From Halanaerobacter jeridensis (GTDB lineage Bacteria > Bacillota > Halanaerobiia > Halobacteroidales > Halobacteroidaceae), in the NCBI RefSeq assembly GCF_016908315.1, contig NZ_JAFBDQ010000001.1, positions 62,001-126,000 of the forward strand: a stretch of DNA of 64,000 nucleotides, given 5' to 3'. A program made the translations under genes and the position numbers. Positions 17,741-26,209 of this stretch are shown here, piece after piece (the stretch's first letter is position 1; the number at the start of each line of letters is the position of its first letter). Below the pieces are notes generated by a model. The model saw only the letters and a program-made list of their open reading frames with translations. It was not told where the DNA came from and did not search any database.

Positions 17741-17955
17741 ATTTTATTCCTCCCTTAAATTACATAAGAAATAGGTTTTGGTCTATATAATATGCATTCT
17801 ACAAAAAATTAAAAACACCTTGCTTTATTAAATATTATTTTTATCTAAGATAGCATTAGTAAATTTTAGTCTAATTTTGTTTTACTTCGCGAAAAAGTTA
17901 ATGAATATTTTTTGTTGTAAATAAATATATTAATAAAAAGCGAGGTGTTTAATAA

Positions 17956-19140
17956 GTGGTATCCATTGCTAAGAAGAATAAATTATTGTTTAGTATTTTG
18001 TTTTTATTTTGCTTGTTAGCTATTATTTCTAAGCCAGTAACTGCAAACAGATTGGATTTTGAATTAAAATCTGAATCAGCAGTACTAATGGAGTTTAATA
18101 GCGGAAGAATTTTATATGAAAAGAAGGCAGATAAGAAACTTTCTCCAGCTAGTATTACTAAAATTATGACCATGTTATTAGTAATGGAGGCATTAGAAGA
18201 AGACCGCATTAAATTAACTGATCAAATAATGGTTAGTGAACATGCAGCTAGTATGGGTGGTTCGCAAATTTGGTTAGAGCCAGGAGAAAAAATGGAATTA
18301 GAAGAGCTTTTAAAAGCGGTAGCAATTGTTTCAGCTAATGATGCTTGTGTAGCAATAGCAGAGTATTTATGTGGAAGAGAAGAGGAATTTATAGAGCAGA
18401 TGAATTTAAAGGCTAAAGAATTAGGAATGAAAAATACTAAGTTTTATAATACTAATGGATTACCAATTAAAGGGGATAAGGAAAAAGGAAATTATACTAC
18501 AGCTCATGATATAGCTTTAATGACGAAAGAACTATTGCAATATCCTCAGATATTAAACTATACTTCTGTGTGGATTGATCATTTGCGAGATGGAGATTCT
18601 TTTTTACGTAATACGAATAAATTAGTTAGATTTTATGAGGGAGCAGATGGAGTTAAGACCGGTTATACTTCAGAGGCAGAATTTTGTTTGTCAGCAACTG
18701 CTAAAAAAGACGGATTACGTTTTATATCAGTAATTATGAAAGCGCCAAGTTCTCAAGTTCGTTTTGAAGAAAGTAAACTTTTATTATCATCTGCCTTTAA
18801 TATCTATCGCTCTTTATTAGTAGTTAAGGCTGATGAAATCATAGGGGAAATAAAAGTTTTTAAAGGAGAACAACAAGAAGTCACTGCAGTATCAGAGAAG
18901 GGATTAACTGTTTCATTCTTAAAAGGAGAAGAGAATAAATTATTAAAAAGGACTATTTTGAAGCAAGAAGTAACTGCTCCAATTAAAAAAGGTGATAAAA
19001 TAGGAAAAATTTTAGTTTTTAAAGGGGAAGAAAGAATTGGGTCAGTAAATTTAGTTGCCCAAGATAATGTGAAAAAAGCTAGTTTTTTAAAAATCATTAC
19101 TAACTTATTTACTAAATTTGTTAGTAATTTAATCGTTTGA
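17956..19140 (+). CDS. dacF: D-alanyl-D-alanine carboxypeptidase DacF
   Basis: Penicillin-binding protein of the S11 family acting on forespore or cell-wall peptidoglycan. The start is GTG 17956 with GAGGTG eight bases upstream, followed by a signal peptide (LLFSILFLFCLLAIISKPVTA). Catalytic motifs: SPASITKIMT (SxxK), SANDACV (SxN), VKTGYTSEAEF (KTG). The C-terminal PBP5-like beta domain and an amphipathic tail are present. As in Bacillus it precedes spoIIAA-AB-sigF, but a good terminator separates them here. Confidence 0.95.
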   Translation: MVSIAKKNKLLFSILFLFCLLAIISKPVTANRLDFELKSESAVLMEFNSGRILYEKKADKKLSPASITKIMTMLLVMEALEEDRIKLTDQIMVSEHAASMGGSQIWLEPGEKMELEELLKAVAIVSANDACVAIAEYLCGREEEFIEQMNLKAKELGMKNTKFYNTNGLPIKGDKEKGNYTTAHDIALMTKELLQYPQILNYTSVWIDHLRDGDSFLRNTNKLVRFYEGADGVKTGYTSEAEFCLSATAKKDGLRFISVIMKAPSSQVRFEESKLLLSSAFNIYRSLLVVKADEIIGEIKVFKGEQQEVTAVSEKGLTVSFLKGEENKLLKRTILKQEVTAPIKKGDKIGKILVFKGEERIGSVNLVAQDNVKKASFLKIITNLFTKFVSNLIV

Positions 19141-19143
19141 TCT

Positions 19144-19172
19144 AAAGTCAATCATTATGATTGACTTTTTTT
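19144..19172 (+). terminator. Terminator between dacF and spoIIAA
   Basis: Perfect 11-bp stem AAAGTCAATCA (19144-19154)/TGATTGACTTT (19158-19168) followed by a T-run. Confidence 0.88.
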
Positions 19173-19192
19173 ATATTTATCTCGGAAAATTT

Positions 19193-19221
19193 AAAGGAAA
19201 AATATGGTTAATGATGAAAAT
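19193..19221 (+). promoter_or_regulatory. Candidate sigma-H promoter of the spoIIA operon
   Basis: AAAGGAAAA (19193-19201), an 11-bp spacer and GATGAAAAT (19213-19221) match the sigma-H consensus RnAGGAwWW-N11/12-RnnGAATwW with a single mismatch. spoIIA is sigma-H/Spo0A-controlled in Bacillus. No exact 0A box was seen beside it. Confidence 0.5.
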
Positions 19222-19246
19222 ATAACTTAAAGGAGGGGGTGGGAAA

Positions 19247-19588
19247 ATGAAATTAATAGCGGAAAAGATTACTTCGAATTTAATTGTTAGAATAAATGGT
19301 AATTTTGATCTACATACTGCTGAATATTTTAAAAAGCAAATTAGCAGTTATTTAAAAAAAGAAATCAATAATTTAATTTTAGACCTTCAGTCTATTGATG
19401 TGATAGATAGTTCAGGGATTGGAGCTATTTTAAGTATCTATAAAAAAATAAAGAAAAGGGGAGGAAAAATAGTTATAATAAATATAAATCCTACTTTAAA
19501 GAGAATATTTGAGTTATCAGGTCTATTAAATATAATTAAAGTTTATTCTTCTCAAAGGGAAGCGTTAGAAAAATTGCAAAGGAGGTAA
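19247..19588 (+). CDS. spoIIAA: Anti-sigma F factor antagonist SpoIIAA
   Basis: A 113-aa STAS-domain protein that releases sigma-F from SpoIIAB when dephosphorylated. The phosphorylatable Ser lies in VIDSSGIGAILSIY. AAGGAGGGGG precedes ATG. First gene of the three-gene sigma-F operon, with the next gene 6 bases on. Confidence 0.97.
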   Translation: MKLIAEKITSNLIVRINGNFDLHTAEYFKKQISSYLKKEINNLILDLQSIDVIDSSGIGAILSIYKKIKKRGGKIVIININPTLKRIFELSGLLNIIKVYSSQREALEKLQRR

Positions 19589-19593
19589 TTTAA

Positions 19594-20025
19594 TTGGGAA
19601 ATTATGCAAAGTTAATTATTAAAAGCCAAACTGATAATTTAGGTTTAGCTAGAATAACTGCTGCATCTTTTGCAGCACAGTTAGACTTTACTGTATCAGA
19701 AATTGAAGAATTGAAGGTGGCTATTTCAGAGGCTGTATCTAATGCTATTGTCCATGGTTATCAAGAAGAAAATGGAGAAATTGAAATAAGTATGGAATTA
19801 AGCCATAATCAATTGATTATAGTAGTAGTTGATGAGGGAGTAGGAATGGCAAATCCAAAAGAAGCATTTAAAGCTTCTTATACTACTACTGATGAAAGAA
19901 TGGGATTAGGATTAACCTTTATTAATTCATTTATGGATAAGGTAGAAATAGATTCCAAAGTAGAAGTAGGTACTAAAATAAAAATGATTAAATCTCCTGA
20001 ACAGATAAAAAAACAGATCAATTAG
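19594..20025 (+). CDS. spoIIAB: Anti-sigma F factor SpoIIAB
   Basis: A 143-aa GHKL serine kinase that binds sigma-F and phosphorylates SpoIIAA. The N box (EAVSNAIVHGY), G1 (DEGVGM) and G2 (MGLGLTF) motifs are intact. The start is TTG 19594 with GGAGG upstream. Confidence 0.97.
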   Translation: MGNYAKLIIKSQTDNLGLARITAASFAAQLDFTVSEIEELKVAISEAVSNAIVHGYQEENGEIEISMELSHNQLIIVVVDEGVGMANPKEAFKASYTTTDERMGLGLTFINSFMDKVEIDSKVEVGTKIKMIKSPEQIKKQIN

Positions 20026-20036
20026 GCTCAATAACT

Positions 20037-20819
20037 ATGATTGAATTTAATAAAATTAAAGAAAAGGAATTATTGTCTACGCCTGAAACAAAAGAATTAT
20101 TAGCTCAAGCTCAACAGGGAGATAAAATAGCTAAAGATAAATTAGTTTGTCATAATTTACGCTTAGTTTTAAAAATAGCCCATCGTTTTAAAACAGAACA
20201 ATATCAAATTGATGAAATCTTTCAAGTAGGAACTATTGGCTTAATGAAGGCAATTGAAAACTTTGATTTAAGTAGAAAAGTTGAATTTTCTACTTATGCA
20301 GTTCCTGTGATTATTGGTAAGATCAGGTCTTATTTAAGAGATGATGAACAGATTAAAATTGGTCGGACTTTAAAGCAAAGGGCTAAGCAAATAAAGAAAA
20401 TGCAGGAGCAATTAAATAAGGAATTCAAAAGAGAAGCTACAATTCAAGAATTGAGTAGTGCTTTGAATTTATCATCTCAACAAATAGTTAGTGCTTTAGA
20501 AGCAGCACAAACGCCAAGCTCAATTTATGATAAGGTCTATCAACAAGGAGATGATAGCTTAAAACTAATAGACCAGTTAATGTCTGAGGATGATATTTAT
20601 GAAAAAGAAATTAATCGTTTAACATTATCTCAAATATTAAAAGACCTTACCCCTAGAGCTAAAAGAATTATTAAGTTGCGATATTTTGATGACAAGAGCC
20701 AATCAGAAATTGCTGATTTGATTGGAGTTTCACAAGCTCAAGTTTCAAGGTTAGAGAAGAAAATATTGAATAATATCCGTGATAAATTAAAAGGAAATCA
20801 ATCTGGAATTAAAAACTAG
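20037..20819 (+). CDS. sigF: RNA polymerase sigma-F factor
   Basis: Forespore-specific sigma factor, 260 aa. Region 2 (DEIFQVGTIGLMKAIENFD, FSTYAVPVIIGKIRSYLRD), region 3 and region 4 helix-turn-helix (KSQSEIADLIGVSQAQVSRLEKK) are complete. The ATG has no strong Shine-Dalgarno, so translation may be coupled to spoIIAB 11 bases upstream. A strong terminator follows. Confidence 0.96.
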   Translation: MIEFNKIKEKELLSTPETKELLAQAQQGDKIAKDKLVCHNLRLVLKIAHRFKTEQYQIDEIFQVGTIGLMKAIENFDLSRKVEFSTYAVPVIIGKIRSYLRDDEQIKIGRTLKQRAKQIKKMQEQLNKEFKREATIQELSSALNLSSQQIVSALEAAQTPSSIYDKVYQQGDDSLKLIDQLMSEDDIYEKEINRLTLSQILKDLTPRAKRIIKLRYFDDKSQSEIADLIGVSQAQVSRLEKKILNNIRDKLKGNQSGIKN

Positions 20820-20846
20820 TCATGCAAAACATAATTAAATTGTAAT

Positions 20847-20876
20847 AAAAAAGATCGGCAACTGCCGATCTTTTTT
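20847..20876 (+). terminator. Terminator after sigF
   Basis: A 30-bp near-continuous palindrome: six A, GATCGGCA, AC, TGCCGATC, six T (20847-20876). Confidence 0.93.
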
Positions 20877-20955
20877 ATTTTTTTGTATGATAAATTCACA
20901 TTTGCACATAATATCTTATTAAGAAGCCAGATTACTTCATAAGGAGTAGATTATA

Positions 20956-21117
20956 ATGAAAAACAATAAATTTGTGATTATTTTATTTTGTGTAGTATTT
21001 ATTATATTTATTAGCCTGTGGTTGGTGAATAGTGGAATATTTTTTCAAGATGAAGTTTCATCTCGAGCTAAAAAAGTTTTTGCACCGCAGCGGATAAGTG
21101 TTGTCTCTTATGAATAA
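20956..21117 (+). CDS. Small single-pass membrane protein at the head of the spoVA operon
   Basis: A 53-aa ORF with ATG 20956 behind AAGGAG. It has one hydrophobic helix (FVIILFCVVFIIFISLWLV) and a short basic tail (AKKVFAPQR). Its last codons overlap the spoVAA start, which argues for translational coupling and for the ORF being real. I do not recognise the family. It is not the N terminus of SpoVAA, since SpoVAA is complete without it. Its position suggests a forespore inner-membrane role; that is inference only. Confidence 0.6.
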   Translation: MKNNKFVIILFCVVFIIFISLWLVNSGIFFQDEVSSRAKKVFAPQRISVVSYE

Positions 21118-21757
21118 TGAGCTGCCACCGGAAATTTTTTTAAAATTAAAAAATGACCTAACTGCTTACTCTGGACAAGACTTATTGTTATCAGACTTAG
21201 TCAATATAATTGCTCCACCTGAAATAGAAGAAAAATTAAAGAATATTTTAATTAAAACGGTAAAACAAAAGCCAGAAACTTCAATTGTAGTTTCTTCATT
21301 AGAAGTTATAACAGCTATTAAAGATAAATTTCCTAAGGCTAGTCTTAAACACTTAGGGACAAATAATTTAGTGATTGATGTTGTTGCTCGGGAACCTTCC
21401 AATAATAAATCTTTGTTGTCTAATACCCAACCTTCCTTTTTAGTTGTTTGTTTAGTAGGGATAGTTTTATTTATTGGCTCTGGCATGGCAATTATGCATT
21501 TTCATGCTGATGTAAATATTAAACAAGTACATCAAGAAGTGTATCAAATGATTATGGGTCAAGAAAAAAACAATCCTTTATTATTAGAGATTCCTTATTC
21601 TTTAGGAATAGCTTGTGGAATGATTATTTTTTTTAATAACTTTTTGAGCTTTAAATTTGATAGTGATCCTAGCCCATTAGAAATAGAAATGTTCTTATAT
21701 GAAGATAAGATAAATCAATATGCTATATATAAGAAGGAAGAATTAGATAGTAGTTAG
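21110..21757 (+). CDS. spoVAA: Stage V sporulation protein AA
   Basis: SpoVAA is part of the forespore channel for Ca-dipicolinate. ATG 21110 (MNNELPPEIF) is preferred over an upstream TTG because family members begin with this IFLKLKN-type segment. The 215-aa protein has a soluble N-terminal domain (about 1-105) and two membrane helices (VCLVGIVLFIGSGMAIMHFH; SLGIACGMIIFFNNFL), then SPLEIEMFLYE, as in Bacillus SpoVAA. Confidence 0.9.
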   Translation: MNNELPPEIFLKLKNDLTAYSGQDLLLSDLVNIIAPPEIEEKLKNILIKTVKQKPETSIVVSSLEVITAIKDKFPKASLKHLGTNNLVIDVVAREPSNNKSLLSNTQPSFLVVCLVGIVLFIGSGMAIMHFHADVNIKQVHQEVYQMIMGQEKNNPLLLEIPYSLGIACGMIIFFNNFLSFKFDSDPSPLEIEMFLYEDKINQYAIYKKEELDSS

Positions 21758-21771
21758 GTTAGGTGTTAATA

Positions 21772-22203
21772 ATGCTAGAATTTTTTTTAATATTAGTTGG
21801 ATTTTCGGAAGGAGTAATTATTGGTTCAGGATTAGCAGCTTTTTTATTAGTTCTTAAAATAATTCCACGTTTAATTAGATTTGGAAGTAGTAATCAATAT
21901 CTAAAGGATTATCAAGCAGTTGTTGTTTTAGGAGCAATAACTGCTACTTATTTTCAATTTTATACTTGGCAGTTACCACAAATTTATCTTTTAAATGAAG
22001 TATTAACTATTATTATTGGTTTTATTTTTGGAATTTTTGTCGGATTAATAGCTGCAGCATTAACTGAAACTTTAAAAGCCCTTCCTATTTTAAGTAAAAG
22101 AGTAAATTTAGAAAATAGAATTAAAACTCTACTATTTTTTCTTATTTTAGGTAAAGTAATAGGTTCTTTAATTTATTGGTTTTATCCTCAATTATGGTCA
22201 TAA
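21772..22203 (+). CDS. spoVAB: Stage V sporulation protein AB
   Basis: About 143 aa with four membrane helices, opening FFLILVGFSEGVIIGSGLAAFL as in SpoVAB. ATG 21772 has AGGTG six bases upstream and is preferred to an in-frame TTG nine bases earlier. Component of the dipicolinate uptake/release machinery. Confidence 0.92.
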   Translation: MLEFFLILVGFSEGVIIGSGLAAFLLVLKIIPRLIRFGSSNQYLKDYQAVVVLGAITATYFQFYTWQLPQIYLLNEVLTIIIGFIFGIFVGLIAAALTETLKALPILSKRVNLENRIKTLLFFLILGKVIGSLIYWFYPQLWS

Positions 22204-22228
22204 TAATCATTGCTAAGGGGGTTGAAAG

Positions 22229-22675
22229 ATGGCACAAATAGATAAATCTATTCAAGATTATAAAAAAATGGTAAACAAACATCATCCGCAAGAATCTAAA
22301 CTAAAAAATTTTTTCTTAGCCTATTTATTTGGTGGTAGTATCTGTTTGGTAGGTCAAATCATTAATAATTTATTTGTTTTTTTTAACTTTAATCCAACTC
22401 AAGCGGGAACCTTAACCACAATAGTTTTAATTTTAATTGGAGGCTTATTAACTGGTTTAGGCATCTATGATGAACTGGCTCAGATAGCAGGGGCAGGAAC
22501 AATTGTGCCCATTACTGGATTTGCTAATGCAGTAGTGTCACCGGCTTTAGAGTATAAACAGGAGGGATATATTTTAGGAACTGGCACTCAAGTATATTCG
22601 ATTGTTGGCCCTGTATTGACTTATGGGATGTTAACTGCTATGTTAGTAGGAATTTTAAAACTATTAATAATTTAG
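22229..22675 (+). CDS. spoVAC: Stage V sporulation protein AC
   Basis: A 148-aa membrane protein. The N-terminal YKKMVNKHHPQESKLKNFFLAYLFGGSICLVGQ and the GLGIYDELAQIAGAGTIVPITGFANAV block are typical of SpoVAC, a mechanosensitive-like channel component in spore germination. GGGGG precedes ATG. Confidence 0.95.
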   Translation: MAQIDKSIQDYKKMVNKHHPQESKLKNFFLAYLFGGSICLVGQIINNLFVFFNFNPTQAGTLTTIVLILIGGLLTGLGIYDELAQIAGAGTIVPITGFANAVVSPALEYKQEGYILGTGTQVYSIVGPVLTYGMLTAMLVGILKLLII

Positions 22676-22690
22676 AAATGAGGTGAAAGC

Positions 22691-23776
22691 ATGAAAAAGC
22701 TTGGTCAACAAACAATTCAATTTGATAATTCACCTCAAATCATTTCTTCTGCTTCAATTGTAGGAAAAAAAGAATTTGAAGGACCCTTAGGAGAATACTT
22801 TGACCAGGTTCTAAAAGATGCTTATCATCAACAGAAATCTTGGGAATTGGCCCAGGTTAAAATGACAGAAGATGTATTAGCTAAAGCCTTAGAAAAAGTC
22901 AGTTTGGCCCAAAATGAAATTGATTATTTATTAGCAGGAGATTTATTAAATCAAATTGTTGCTTCTAATTTTGCTGCTCGTAATTTTCCTGCTGCTTTTT
23001 TAGGGCTTTATGGAGCATGTTCAACAATGATTGAAGCATTAGCGATGGCTGGATTAATGGTTGATGGTGGTGCAGCGAATAATATTTTAGCATTTACTTC
23101 GAGTCATTATCAAGCTACTGAAAGACAATTTAGAACCCCTAATGAATATGGCGATAAGTATCCGTCTTATAAACAGCGTACAGTTACTGGAGGAGGAACA
23201 ATGATTGTTTCTAATCAGACTGGAGGAGTAAAATTAACTGAAGCTACCTTTGGTAAAATAGTTGATTTAGGAATAGCAAATCCTCAAGATATGGGGGGGG
23301 CAATGGCTCCTGCGGCTGCTGATACAATTTTGCAGCATTTAGAAGATACAGGACGTAGTCCGAATTATTATGATCTGATTATCACTGGAGATTTAGGAAA
23401 AGTTGGGAAATCATTAACCATCGAATTATTAGCAGAACAAGGATGTCAAGTTCAGGATAATTATGATGATTGTGGAGTTTTAATTTATAATTCAAGTCAA
23501 AAAGTAGGAGCAGGAGGAAGTGGTTGTGGCTGTTCAGCTGTAGTTACAGCATCATATTTATTACCACAAATTATGCATAATAATTATGATAAAATTTTAG
23601 TTTTAGGAACAGGAGCATTATTAAATCCGACAATTTCTTTACAAGGAGAAACAATTCCTAGTATAGCTCATGCAGTAGCTTTAGAAAGTACAGGGCATTT
23701 AACTTCTGGGATTGGGCGCGAAGATATTAGACAAAGCTTAGCCACTTCAATTGAAGATTTGTCAGGAGTTGAATGA
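22691..23776 (+). CDS. spoVAD: Stage V sporulation protein AD
   Basis: A 361-aa thiolase-fold protein that binds dipicolinic acid. YGACSTMIEAL and MGGAMAPAAADT are family-typical. It is soluble with no membrane segment and is slightly longer than Bacillus SpoVAD. The stop overlaps the next gene by four bases (ATGA). Confidence 0.95.
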   Translation: MKKLGQQTIQFDNSPQIISSASIVGKKEFEGPLGEYFDQVLKDAYHQQKSWELAQVKMTEDVLAKALEKVSLAQNEIDYLLAGDLLNQIVASNFAARNFPAAFLGLYGACSTMIEALAMAGLMVDGGAANNILAFTSSHYQATERQFRTPNEYGDKYPSYKQRTVTGGGTMIVSNQTGGVKLTEATFGKIVDLGIANPQDMGGAMAPAAADTILQHLEDTGRSPNYYDLIITGDLGKVGKSLTIELLAEQGCQVQDNYDDCGVLIYNSSQKVGAGGSGCGCSAVVTASYLLPQIMHNNYDKILVLGTGALLNPTISLQGETIPSIAHAVALESTGHLTSGIGREDIRQSLATSIEDLSGVE

Positions 23777-24132
23777 AAATGATCATTTATTTATTATCTT
23801 TTTTAGTAGGAGGATTAATTTGTGCTAGTGGGCAACTATTTCTTGATTTTAGTAATTATACTCCAGCTCATTTATTAGTCTTATTAGTTGTTATTGGATG
23901 TTGTTTAACTGGGCTGGGAATTTATTCACAATTAATAGATATAGCAGGGGCAGGAGTAACTGTACCAGTAATGAATTTTGGTTTTATATTAACTAAAGGG
24001 GTATTAATGGAAGTAGAACAAAGTGGGGTTTTAGGATTATTTACTGGTGCATTAGAAATTGCTAGTGCAGGTGTTAGCGCAGCAATAATTATTAGTTTTT
24101 TAATAGCTGTTATTTTCAACCCCCAAGAATAA
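23773..24132 (+). CDS. spoVAEB: Stage V sporulation protein AEb
   Basis: A 119-aa protein with about four membrane helices, homologous to SpoVAC (shared GLGIYSQLIDIAGAGVTVPVMNFG block). ATG 23773 overlaps the spoVAD stop; a second Met follows at 23779. Part of the dipicolinate channel. Confidence 0.92.
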   Translation: MKMIIYLLSFLVGGLICASGQLFLDFSNYTPAHLLVLLVVIGCCLTGLGIYSQLIDIAGAGVTVPVMNFGFILTKGVLMEVEQSGVLGLFTGALEIASAGVSAAIIISFLIAVIFNPQE

Positions 24133-24177
24133 GAGTGAAAAATAGTTTTTGAATTTCAATTCATAAAGGAGAATAAA

Positions 24178-24753
24178 ATGGGAAATAATAAAGTTGTAGC
24201 AGTTACTGATGGTGATTCGACAGCAGCTAAAGCTGTGCAAAAGGCAGCTGAACAATTAAATTTAACTGTTATTTATGAATCAGCTGGTAACCCTACAACT
24301 ATTTCTGGTTCAGAAATAATTACTAAAATAAAAGATTGTGCTGATGAGCCAGTAATAGTAATGTTTGATGACCAAGGAGAAGTAGGGGCAGGATTAGGTG
24401 AAAAAGCATTTTTAGAAGTTTTAAGAGCGCCTGAAATTGAAATTATAGGTGTTTTAGCTGTAGCTTCAGATTTGAAAAAAGTTCAAGGAATTACACCTGA
24501 TTTTTCAATTACTCAGAATCAAGAATTAGTCAAAGAGCCAGTTGATAAGATAGGAAAAGCAGAAGCAGTAGGACACAAAACTTTAGAGGGAGATACTCTT
24601 GATATGCTTAATATGTTATCTGATACATTAATTGTTGGTATTGGTGATATAGGAAAAATGGATGACAAAGATTCAGTTGAGCAAGGTGCTCCAATAACTA
24701 CTAGAGCAATTTCAGAGATACTACAAAGGAGTGAATATGAAGTTGGAAATTAG
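24178..24753 (+). CDS. spoVAEA: Stage V sporulation protein AEa
   Basis: A 191-aa soluble protein with VVAVTDGDSTAAKAVQKAA at the N terminus and VMFDDQGEVGAGLGE in the centre, the SpoVAEa pattern. Its own AAGGAG precedes ATG. The end overlaps spoVAF by 17 bases. Confidence 0.92.
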   Translation: MGNNKVVAVTDGDSTAAKAVQKAAEQLNLTVIYESAGNPTTISGSEIITKIKDCADEPVIVMFDDQGEVGAGLGEKAFLEVLRAPEIEIIGVLAVASDLKKVQGITPDFSITQNQELVKEPVDKIGKAEAVGHKTLEGDTLDMLNMLSDTLIVGIGDIGKMDDKDSVEQGAPITTRAISEILQRSEYEVGN

Positions 24754-26191
24754 CAAAGATTTATCTAAAAATTTAACAGCAATTAAAGAAGAAATAGGTG
24801 GGCCAAAAACCTTTGATTTGGTTAATCGTGATTTTGAAATTGGAGATAAAGAAGTAAGTTTAGTTTTTATCGATAGTTTTGCTAAAGGAGATTTATTAAA
24901 TAAAATTTTAGAATTTTTAATGAAGACCAAAAGGGAAGAAATAAGTATAGATGTATTAAAAAAATTATTAAATAATCGATTACCAATTTTAGAAGTTACA
25001 GTAGTTGATAAAATCGATGATTTGATTGATGAAGTTTTATCTGGTCCACAAGCATTATTAATTGATGGGATAGATCAAGCCATTATTATTGATGCTCGAA
25101 CTTGGATGAGTCGTACTCCAGAAGAGCCAGAATTAGAAAAAGCAACTAGAGGTCCAGAAGATGGTTTTATTGAAACTATGTTATTTAATTTACAAATGAT
25201 TCGTAGAAGAATTAGGGACCCTAAGTTAAGAGCTGAAGTGATAAAGGTTGGTCAGAGGTCTCAAACTGATACATGTGTAGTTTATATCGATGATATTGCT
25301 AACCTTAGTCTAGTGGAAGATATTAAAGATAGATTAAATAAAATAGAAGTTGATGGGCTTCCTTTAGCTGATAGAACAATAGAAGATTATTTAGTAGGAG
25401 ATAAATTTAATCTATTACCTAAAGTAAGATATACTAATCGAGCTGATATTGCTTCCTCACATTTATTAGAGGGCAAGATTTGTGTAATTGTGGATAATTC
25501 TCCTACAGTGTTGTTATTGCCAGCTACCATGTTTGACCATACTCAAACCTTAGAGGATTATAGACAACCTCCTATTCCAGGCACTTATATTAATTTGTTA
25601 CGTTTATGTTCTATTTTAATTTCTCTCTTTTTACCTGCTTTATGGTTATTATTTGCTTATAATCCTAACTGGTTACCAGAAATATTACAAATTATCGGTC
25701 CTAAAGAAATCGGCAAAATTCCCTTGGGGATTCAATTTGTTCTGGCAAGTATAGGTATTGATTTAATTAGAATTGCGTCCATTCAAACTCCTAGTTCTTT
25801 AGCGACTTCTTTAGGTTTGATTGGTGCTTTAATGCTGGGAGAGTTTTCTGTAAAGGTAGGATTATTTGCACCAGAAGTAATATTATATATGGCAATTGCA
25901 GCCATTAGTAGTTTTACTATTCCAGGGTTTGAATTTTCCTTGACCCTGAAGTTGTTTAGATTATTTTTAATAATAGCAGTAATTTTATTTAAAGGACTTG
26001 GATTGATAGTGGGAAGTGTTATTGTTTTCTTGATTTTTGCTTTAAGCAAATCTTTTGGCACTCCATATTTATGGCCGTTGCTACCATTTAATTGGCAAGC
26101 ATTAAAAACTTATTTTATTCGTCAGTCAACTTTAAGTTTAGATAAAAGACGTAGTAATGTACACCAATTAGAAGATCAAACGAGAAAATGA
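24737..26191 (+). CDS. spoVAF: Stage V sporulation protein AF (GerA-family)
   Basis: A 484-aa homologue of the GerA-type A subunit of spore germinant receptors. A large soluble N-terminal domain (TWMSRTPEEPELEKATRGPEDGF is the family hallmark) is followed by five to six membrane helices from about residue 285. ATG 24737 has AAGGAG five bases upstream; GTG 24731 falls within that Shine-Dalgarno and is unlikely. It ends the spoVA genes and is followed 18 bases later by activase-like genes. Confidence 0.93.
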   Translation: MKLEISKDLSKNLTAIKEEIGGPKTFDLVNRDFEIGDKEVSLVFIDSFAKGDLLNKILEFLMKTKREEISIDVLKKLLNNRLPILEVTVVDKIDDLIDEVLSGPQALLIDGIDQAIIIDARTWMSRTPEEPELEKATRGPEDGFIETMLFNLQMIRRRIRDPKLRAEVIKVGQRSQTDTCVVYIDDIANLSLVEDIKDRLNKIEVDGLPLADRTIEDYLVGDKFNLLPKVRYTNRADIASSHLLEGKICVIVDNSPTVLLLPATMFDHTQTLEDYRQPPIPGTYINLLRLCSILISLFLPALWLLFAYNPNWLPEILQIIGPKEIGKIPLGIQFVLASIGIDLIRIASIQTPSSLATSLGLIGALMLGEFSVKVGLFAPEVILYMAIAAISSFTIPGFEFSLTLKLFRLFLIIAVILFKGLGLIVGSVIVFLIFALSKSFGTPYLWPLLPFNWQALKTYFIRQSTLSLDKRRSNVHQLEDQTRK

Positions 26192-26209
26192 AGTTTAAGG
26201 AGTGAGAAA

